Of a stretch of 64,000 nucleotides of DNA, positions 58,121-64,000 are shown one piece after another. Origin of the DNA: Rhodococcoides trifolii (GTDB lineage: Bacteria; Actinomycetota; Actinomycetes; Mycobacteriales; Mycobacteriaceae); contig NZ_BMCU01000001.1 in assembly GCF_014635345.1 (NCBI RefSeq), positions 868,001 to 932,000 on the forward strand, read 5' to 3'. The notes beneath the pieces were generated by a model. That model worked only from the letters and a program-made list of their open reading frames with translations, was not told where the DNA came from and searched no databases. Positions within the stretch are counted from its first letter, which is position 1. Every line of letters begins with the position of its first letter. The position numbers and the translations under genes were made by a program.

Positions 58121-59560
58121 ATGGCGATCGCAGAACCCACCAAGCCCGCTTCGCAGGCCTCCGATTCACACGTCGAGGGCGGTGATTACCTGGCCAAACG
58201 AACACTCAAAACTGGTACGGCAGGATGGATTCTGCTGGCCGGACTCGGGATCAGCTACGTCATCTCGGGTGACTATTCCGGGTGGAACTTCGGGCTCGCC
58301 GAGGGCGGGTTCGGCGGATTGCTGATCGCCGCGATTCTGATCGCCGGCATGTACTTGGCGATGGTCCTCGGGATGGCCGAGATGTCGTCGGCGCTCCCCG
58401 CGGCCGGCGGCGGATATACCTTCGCCCGCCGCGCACTCGGCCCGTGGGGCGGTTTCGCCACCGGCACAGCCATTCTCATCGAGTACGCCATCGCCCCGGC
58501 GGCCATCGCCACCTTCATCGGCGCCTACGTCGAGTCGCTCGGACTGTTCGGCATCACCGACGGCTGGTGGGTCTACCTCGCCGTCTACGTGATCTTCATC
58601 GGCATCCACTTGACCGGCGCCGGTGAGGCTCTCAAGATCATGTTCGTCATCACCGCAGTCGCTCTCGTCGGTCTGGTGATCTTCGTCCTGGCCGCGCTCG
58701 GCAAGTTCGACGCGAGCAACCTCACCGACATCGCCCCGACCGACGCAGCCGGTGCGTCCAGCTTCCTGCCTTTCGGGTACCTCGGGATCTGGTCCGCCGT
58801 TCCCTTCGCGATCTGGTTCTTCCTTGCCATCGAAGGCGTGCCGCTGGCCGCGGAGGAAGCGAAGGATCCGACCAGGAACGTTCCCCGCGGCATCATCGCC
58901 GCCATGGGTGTTCTGCTCCTCACCGGTGCAGCGGTGCTCGTCTTGGTCACCGGTGCGGGCGGCGCCGAGGCGATGCAGGAGTCCGGTAACCCCCTCGTCG
59001 AAGCGCTCGGCGACGGCACCGCAGCCAAGGTGGTCAACTACATCGGCCTGGCCGGCCTCGTCGCGAGCTTTTTCTCGATCATGTACGCGTACTCACGCCA
59101 GCTCTTCGCCCTGTCTCGGGCCGGTTACCTGCCGAAGACGTTGTCGATCACCAACACTCGTAAGGCGCCGATCCTCGCGCTGATCGTGCCCGGTGTCATC
59201 GGCTTCCTGCTCTCCCTCACCGGCCAGGGCGCGATGCTGCTCAACATGGCCGTGTTCGGCGCGGCGCTGAGCTACGTGTTGATGATGATCAGCCATATCG
59301 TGCTGCGACGCCGCGAGCCCGACATGCCGCGCCCGTACCGCACCCCCGGCGGGGTGGTCACCACCGGATTCGCGCTCGTGATCGCGGCACTCGCCGTCGT
59401 CGCGACGTTCCTCGTCGACAGCACCGCCGCCCTCTGGTGTCTCGCCGTGTTCGCTCTGTTCATGGTGTATTTCGGCGTCTACTCTCGACATCACCTGGTC
59501 GCCAATTCTCCGGACGAAGAGTTCGCCGCCTTGGCACGTGCGGAGGAAGAACTCGGGTGA
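58121..59560 (+). CDS. eat: Ethanolamine permease (APC family)
   Basis: 479 residues, about 12 membrane segments. SYVISGDYSGWNFGLAEGGFGG and AGGGYTFARRALGPWGGFATG match the eat family of ethanolamine transporters. The start ATG 58121 is preceded by an unstructured 45 bp with no clear operator. It overlaps eutB by 4 bp, forming a compact eat-eutB-eutC operon. Confidence 0.9.
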   Translation: MAIAEPTKPASQASDSHVEGGDYLAKRTLKTGTAGWILLAGLGISYVISGDYSGWNFGLAEGGFGGLLIAAILIAGMYLAMVLGMAEMSSALPAAGGGYTFARRALGPWGGFATGTAILIEYAIAPAAIATFIGAYVESLGLFGITDGWWVYLAVYVIFIGIHLTGAGEALKIMFVITAVALVGLVIFVLAALGKFDASNLTDIAPTDAAGASSFLPFGYLGIWSAVPFAIWFFLAIEGVPLAAEEAKDPTRNVPRGIIAAMGVLLLTGAAVLVLVTGAGGAEAMQESGNPLVEALGDGTAAKVVNYIGLAGLVASFFSIMYAYSRQLFALSRAGYLPKTLSITNTRKAPILALIVPGVIGFLLSLTGQGAMLLNMAVFGAALSYVLMMISHIVLRRREPDMPRPYRTPGGVVTTGFALVIAALAVVATFLVDSTAALWCLAVFALFMVYFGVYSRHHLVANSPDEEFAALARAEEELG

Positions 59561-60969
59561 GTACCTACCATCAGCAGATCTCGGGGACCACCTTCACGTT
59601 CGACGGTCTCGTGGAGCTGATGGCCAAGGCCACGCCGATGCGCTCCGGCGATCAATTGGCCGGGTGCGCAGCCGATTCGGACGCCGAGCGCGCCGCTGCG
59701 GCATGGGTACTCGCGGACCTGCCCCTGCAGACTTTTCTCGACGAGCAGGTGGTCCCGTACGAGAGCGACGAGGTCACCCGGCTCATCATCGACAGTCATG
59801 ACGCGGAGGCGTTCTCGGCCATCTCGCATCTGACCGTCGGCGGTCTGCGGGACTGGCTGCTCACCGTCGCCGCCGAACCGGGGAGCGCCGCGCGACTGAC
59901 TGCTGTCGCGCCGGGGTTGACGCCGGAAATGGTTGCGGCCGTATCGAAGATCATGCGCAACCAGGATCTGATCGCCGTCGCGAAAGCGGCCACGGTGATC
60001 ACCGCGTTCCGCACCACGATCGGGCTGCCGGGCACCATGGCCACGCGCCTGCAACCGAACCACCCGACAGACGATCCACGAGGTATCGCCGCGGCGACCC
60101 TCGACGGGTTGCTGATGGGATCCGGTGACGCCGTCATCGGCATCAACCCGGCAACCGACTCACCCCGTGCCACGTCGGATCTGCTGTACCTGCTCGACGA
60201 GATCAGACAGCGATTCGAGATCCCCGTTCAGTCGTGTGTGCTCTCGCATGTCACCACCACGATGGAACTGATGGAGAAGGGCGTGCCGGTCGATCTGGTC
60301 TTCCAGTCGATCGCCGGGACGGAGGGGGCGAACAGCAGTTTCGGTGTCACCGTGCCGTTGCTGATGGAGGCCAACGAAGCGGGAAAGTCGTTGCAGCGCG
60401 GCACCGTCGGCACCAACGTGATGTACCTCGAGACCGGTCAGGGGTCGGCGTTGTCGGCGGGCGCGCATATCGGGACCGGTGGGAAACCCGTCGACCAGCA
60501 GACGTTGGAAACGCGCGCGTACGGTCTGGCCCGCGCCCTCGACCCGCTGCTCATCAACACCGTCGTCGGCTTCATCGGACCCGAATATCTGTACGACGGA
60601 AAGCAAATCGTCCGTGCGGGGCTCGAAGATCACTTCTGCGGGAAGTTGCTGGGCCTGCCGATGGGAGTCGACGTCTGTTACACCAACCATGCCGAAGCCG
60701 ATCAGGACGACATGGACACGCTGCTCACCCTTCTCGGGGCCGCCGGCGCGGCGTTCGTGATCGCGGTTCCCGGTGCCGACGACATCATGCTCGGGTACCA
60801 GAGCCTGTCCTTCCACGACGCGCTGTACGTCCGGCAGGTGTTGGGGCTCAAGCCGGCTCCCGAGTTCGAGAAATGGATGCACGGGCTGGGCATGACCGAC
60901 AACGCCGGCCGGGTGCTGCCGATCGATGCGTCGAATTCGCCGCTTCGCGCGTTGGCGAGTGGACAATGA
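59557..60969 (+). CDS. eutB: Ethanolamine ammonia-lyase large subunit
   Basis: 470 residues. Adenosylcobalamin-dependent subunit converting ethanolamine to acetaldehyde and ammonia. The EutB landmarks GLPGTMATRLQPNHPTDDPRG, IGINPATDSP, LVFQSIAGTEGANSSFG and MGVDVCYTNHAEADQDDM are present. GTG start overlaps the permease stop (GTGA). Produces acetaldehyde for the dehydrogenase just upstream. No reactivase eutA nor microcompartment shell genes are in the window. Confidence 0.95.
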   Translation: MSTYHQQISGTTFTFDGLVELMAKATPMRSGDQLAGCAADSDAERAAAAWVLADLPLQTFLDEQVVPYESDEVTRLIIDSHDAEAFSAISHLTVGGLRDWLLTVAAEPGSAARLTAVAPGLTPEMVAAVSKIMRNQDLIAVAKAATVITAFRTTIGLPGTMATRLQPNHPTDDPRGIAAATLDGLLMGSGDAVIGINPATDSPRATSDLLYLLDEIRQRFEIPVQSCVLSHVTTTMELMEKGVPVDLVFQSIAGTEGANSSFGVTVPLLMEANEAGKSLQRGTVGTNVMYLETGQGSALSAGAHIGTGGKPVDQQTLETRAYGLARALDPLLINTVVGFIGPEYLYDGKQIVRAGLEDHFCGKLLGLPMGVDVCYTNHAEADQDDMDTLLTLLGAAGAAFVIAVPGADDIMLGYQSLSFHDALYVRQVLGLKPAPEFEKWMHGLGMTDNAGRVLPIDASNSPLRALASGQ

Positions 60970-61709
60970 CCCAGCCTGTTGCCGAAGACTTCTGGGCCGA
61001 TCTGCGGCTGTCGACCCAGGCTCGCATCGGACTCGGCCGGGCCGGCGACGCACTCCCGACGTCACGGGTCCTCGAATTCAAAGCGGCACACGCGGCGGCG
61101 CGGGACGCGGTGCACGTACCGCTCGATGCGTCGACCTTCGCGGCTCGCGTGGCCGAGGTCGGACTCGGTGATCCCGCCGTGGTGTCGTCCCGAGCGTCGA
61201 CGCGCAGCGAATACCTGCGTCGACCGGACCTGGGCCGCATGCCGGAATCACTGGACGAAATCGTCTCCGAGGAAGCCGATCTCGGATTCGTCTTGGCCGA
61301 CGGGCTGTCTCCGCGCGCGTTGGAGGAGCACGGCGTCGGGTTGCTGACCGCGCTGAAAGAGGCACTGTCGCAGTACTCGATCGCCCCTCCGGTGGTGGCG
61401 ACTCAGGCACGGGTCGCCCTCGGCGATCACATCGGCCTTGCGATGGGCGTGCATACGCTGGTCGTGATCATCGGCGAGCGGCCCGGCCTGTCCGTCGCCG
61501 ACAGTCTCGGTATTTATCTGACCCACCTGCCGAAACCGGGCCGGTCCGACGCCGACCGCAACTGCATCTCCAACATCCACCCACCCGACGGCCAGTCCTA
61601 CGCCAACGCCGCACGGGTTGCGGCGCTGCTGATCTCGGGAGCGCGGGAACTGGGGAAGTCCGGTGTGGCGCTGAAGGACACGTCCGCTGCCGAGGCGCTC
61701 GAGGGGTAA
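60966..61709 (+). CDS. eutC: Ethanolamine ammonia-lyase small subunit
   Basis: 247 residues with the EutC motifs LRLSTQARIGLGRAGDALPT, EADLGFVLADGLSPRA, the LALG..-like GDHIGLAMGVHTLVVIIGERPGLS and RNCISNIHPPDGQSY. Binds cobalamin together with EutB. ATGA overlap with eutB. Confidence 0.95.
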   Translation: MTQPVAEDFWADLRLSTQARIGLGRAGDALPTSRVLEFKAAHAAARDAVHVPLDASTFAARVAEVGLGDPAVVSSRASTRSEYLRRPDLGRMPESLDEIVSEEADLGFVLADGLSPRALEEHGVGLLTALKEALSQYSIAPPVVATQARVALGDHIGLAMGVHTLVVIIGERPGLSVADSLGIYLTHLPKPGRSDADRNCISNIHPPDGQSYANAARVAALLISGARELGKSGVALKDTSAAEALEG

Positions 61710-61720
61710 CGTCTCGAGCC

Positions 61721-62479
61721 ATGACCGACCACGTCATCGATGTCGACGGCGTCCCGACGTACTACGAGGTGTACGGCGAGGGCGAACCCGTCGTCCTGTT
61801 GCACGGCGCTCTGGCCGGCGCGTCGTCGTTCGGCGCGCAGATTCCCGACATTGCTGCCGCGGGCTTCCAGGTGTGGGTTCCCGAGCGTCGGGGGCACGGA
61901 CACACTCCGGACGTACCCGGCCCGCTCACGTATCAGGTGATGGCGGACGACACGATCAGGTTCCTCGACCTCGCGATCGGCGGTCCGGCGCACCTCGTCG
62001 GCTGGAGCGACGGCGGAGTGGTGGCCATGCTCGTCGCGATGGCACGGCCGGATCTCGTCCGGCGCCTGGTGTCGATCGGGCAGTACTTCGACGAGGACGG
62101 CCAGGTACAAGGCGGCTTCGCCAGTAGGCTGACCGACCAGTCGTCGCCCCCGGACTTCTTTCGCGAGGAGTACGCCGCAACCTCACCCGACGGCGTCGAG
62201 CACTTCGACGAGTTCTACGCGAAGACTGTCGCGATGATCACCCGAGAGCCGCGAATTCCGTTGTCCGACTTCGACTCCATCACCGCCGAGACATTGCTGC
62301 TGCAGGGCGACCGCGACGAGGTGACGATCGAGCACACCGTCGCCGTAGCGGCGGCGCTTCCGAACGGGCGCATCGCCGTGTTGCCGGGTTCGCACGTGCT
62401 CCCGATCGAAAGTCCGGGCCCGGTCAACGCGCTGCTGATTCAGTTCCTTCGTGGCGGAGTTCCGGCACCGTTCATGTGA
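61721..62479 (+). CDS. Alpha/beta-hydrolase fold protein
   Basis: 252 residues. Oxyanion region [15 protein letters not shown], nucleophile elbow GWSDGG (S96), an acid in [10 protein letters not shown] and a late His in [10 protein letters not shown]. No residue pattern that fixes the substrate; esterase, lactonase or haloperoxidase-like functions are all possible. It follows eutC by 11 bp and may be in the same transcript. Confidence 0.85.
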   Translation: MTDHVIDVDGVPTYYEVYGEGEPVVLLHGALAGASSFGAQIPDIAAAGFQVWVPERRGHGHTPDVPGPLTYQVMADDTIRFLDLAIGGPAHLVGWSDGGVVAMLVAMARPDLVRRLVSIGQYFDEDGQVQGGFASRLTDQSSPPDFFREEYAATSPDGVEHFDEFYAKTVAMITREPRIPLSDFDSITAETLLLQGDRDEVTIEHTVAVAAALPNGRIAVLPGSHVLPIESPGPVNALLIQFLRGGVPAPFM

Positions 62480-62489
62480 GGGAGACACG

Positions 62490-64000
62490 GTGAGCTTTCC
62501 GAAGAGCATCGGCGCGCCCGCGACCAGGGCCTTGGTCGCAGCGGGGTATACGGGGATCGACGACTTGGCGGATGTTCCGGACGCGGACCTGTTCGCGCTG
62601 CACGGGGTCGGGCCTAAGGCTGTCAGGCTGATCCGTGAGCTCCTCGGTTGCCCATGTCGCCCGCAGAATCGAGCAGCTACGCCGGCAGAATTCACTACCC
62701 TCAGTACCATGCTCAGTTACGACTCCGGTACGGCCGACGCCCCGCTGCTCGGCGACACCATCGGCGGCAACTTCGACCGAACCGTCGACCGCTTTCCCGA
62801 CAACGACGCTCTGATCGACGTTCCCTCCGGTCGGCGGTGGACGTATCGGGAACTGCAGCGTGACGTCGACGCGTTGGCGGCCGGCTTGCTGGCGAAAAAT
62901 GTCTCGAAGGGCGACCGCGTCGGCATCTGGGCACCGAACTGCCCCGAGTGGACGATGGTGCAGTACGCAACCGCGAAGATCGGCGCGATTCTGGTCAACA
63001 TCAACCCCGCGTACCGGGCGCACGAGTTGGCGTACGTTCTGAATCAGTCCGGGGTGTCGACGCTGATCGCGGCGGAGAGCTTCAAGGACTCGAACTACGC
63101 CTCGATGATCGACCAGGTGAAGTCCGATTGTCACGATCTGCGAACCGTGCTGATCATCGGATCACCGGAGTGGGCAACGCTTCCCTGCGCCGACCCGCTG
63201 CCGGTGATCGACTTGTCCTCCGACGATCCCATCAACATTCAATACACCTCGGGCACCACGGGATTCCCCAAGGGCGCCACGCTGAGCCATCACAACATTC
63301 TGAACAACGGGTACTCCGTCGGCGAGCTGTGCCACTACACGGAGACGGACCGGGTCTGTATTCCTGTCCCCTTCTACCACTGCTTCGGCATGGTGATGGG
63401 GAACCTGGCGTGCACCAGTCACGGTGCGGCCATGGTGATTCCGGGTCCGGGGTTCGAGCCCAGCGCCACGTTGAAAGCCGTCGAGCAGGAGAAGTGCACC
63501 TCGCTCTACGGCGTGCCGACGATGTTCATCGCCGAGTTGAGCCATCCGGATTTCGATACCGTCGACCTCTCCAGCTTGCGCACCGGCATCATGGCCGGCT
63601 CCCCGTGCCCCGCCGAGATCATGAAGCAGGTCATGGAACGGATGGGGATGTCCGAGGTGTCGATCTGCTACGGAATGACCGAGACGTCACCGGTGTCGCT
63701 GCAGACTCGCTCGGACGACACTGTCGATCAGCGCGTCTCGACGGTCGGGCGCGTCGGCCCGCACCTCGAGGTCAAGATCGTCGACCCCGCAACGGGACTG
63801 ACGGTCTCGCGCGGCGAGCCCGGTGAGTTGTGCACTCGCGGTTACTCGGTGATGCTCGGCTACTGGGACAACGCGGAGAAGACGGCCGAGGCCATCGACG
63901 CGGCGCGGTGGATGCACACCGGGGACATCGGCGTCATGGACGCAGACGGGTACGTCGCGGTCACCGGCCGCATCAAGGACATGGTCATTCGCGGCGGGGA
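62490..64000 (+). CDS. Acyl-CoA synthetase with N-terminal helix-hairpin-helix extension (3' end cut by window)
   Basis: An open frame without a stop from GTG 62490 (GGGAGA site upstream) to the window end, 503 codons so far. Residues 1-52 form a helix-hairpin-helix unit ([20 protein letters not shown], then [20 protein letters not shown]) like small DNA-binding or PolX-type domains. After a 20-residue linker, residue 74 (ATG 62709) begins a typical AMP-binding enzyme: [12 protein letters not shown]-loop [11 protein letters not shown] (about 251-261), [18 protein letters not shown] and [11 protein letters not shown]. The 62709 ATG lacks a ribosome site. Either the protein is fused or the synthetase starts at 62709. 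Confidence 0.8.
   Translation, partial: MSFPKSIGAPATRALVAAGYTGIDDLADVPDADLFALHGVGPKAVRLIRELLGCPCRPQNRAATPAEFTTLSTMLSYDSGTADAPLLGDTIGGNFDRTVDRFPDNDALIDVPSGRRWTYRELQRDVDALAAGLLAKNVSKGDRVGIWAPNCPEWTMVQYATAKIGAILVNINPAYRAHELAYVLNQSGVSTLIAAESFKDSNYASMIDQVKSDCHDLRTVLIIGSPEWATLPCADPLPVIDLSSDDPINIQYTSGTTGFPKGATLSHHNILNNGYSVGELCHYTETDRVCIPVPFYHCFGMVMGNLACTSHGAAMVIPGPGFEPSATLKAVEQEKCTSLYGVPTMFIAELSHPDFDTVDLSSLRTGIMAGSPCPAEIMKQVMERMGMSEVSICYGMTETSPVSLQTRSDDTVDQRVSTVGRVGPHLEVKIVDPATGLTVSRGEPGELCTRGYSVMLGYWDNAEKTAEAIDAARWMHTGDIGVMDADGYVAVTGRIKDMVIRGG

Overview
The window is chromosomal DNA of a high-GC, mycolic-acid-type actinobacterium, most likely Rhodococcus or a close Nocardiaceae relative. The evidence is frequent GTG/TTG starts with 1-4 bp start/stop overlaps, a complete mycofactocin (mft) locus, an actinobacterial LexA box, 13E12/DUF222-HNH genes, and an rpsL-rpsG-fusA-tuf operon lying on the same side of mft as in mycobacteria. 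There is no sign of prophage, insertion sequence, CRISPR array or tRNA gene.

Layout. 1-8.7 kb: end of an acyltransferase gene, a 14-bp tandem repeat between convergent genes, a divergent MFS/LacI pair with two abutting operators, a GT39 membrane glycosyltransferase, an SOS-boxed DUF222-HNH gene, a secreted protein, an aldo-keto reductase and a membrane protein. 8.8-18.5 kb: an eight-gene, translationally coupled operon resembling the acyclic terpene utilisation (atu) pathway: TIGR03084 protein, AtuA-like, acyl-CoA dehydrogenase, biotin-dependent carboxylase beta and alpha, second acyl-CoA dehydrogenase, enoyl-CoA hydratase and a TetR regulator, with a palindromic operator in front. 18.6-21 kb: guanine deaminase and two DUF3558-like lipoproteins. 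21-25.7 kb: the str operon with a promoter and terminator. 25.7-31.7 kb: phosphatase, glutamate-racemase homologue, metE behind a cobalamin riboswitch, and a TetR/MFS pair.

31.8-54.5 kb is the most interesting part, an alcohol-oxidation and mycofactocin region. It holds an NDMA-dependent methanol dehydrogenase homologue (mno), a His-rich MoxR-type ATPase, a His-rich VWA protein, a NiCoT nickel/cobalt transporter, a second iron-type alcohol dehydrogenase with a histidine kinase/response regulator pair, then mftM-mftR (minus strand) and mftABCD. A 6.4-kb block separates mftD from mftE: DUF222-HNH, SDR/MarR, a small alarmone synthetase, and a GntR-permease-racemase set for hydantoin or allantoin. 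mftEFG follow. A near-identical 23-bp motif lies upstream of both mno and the second dehydrogenase, and is a candidate operator of the two-component system. The metal-handling trio (ATPase, VWA, transporter) between two metal-dependent alcohol dehydrogenases is the best candidate here for an undescribed system.

54.6-64 kb continues the two-carbon theme: a GAF/winged-helix regulator, an acetaldehyde dehydrogenase with its DUF779 partner, ethanolamine permease and ethanolamine ammonia-lyase (eutBC, B12-dependent, no microcompartment genes). Then come an alpha/beta hydrolase and an acyl-CoA synthetase in frame with an upstream helix-hairpin-helix domain, cut by the window end. Together the genes suggest a cell that oxidises methanol, ethanol and related alcohols through mycofactocin, channels acetaldehyde from alcohols and ethanolamine to acetate, and uses cobalamin both as cofactor and as a regulator of metE.
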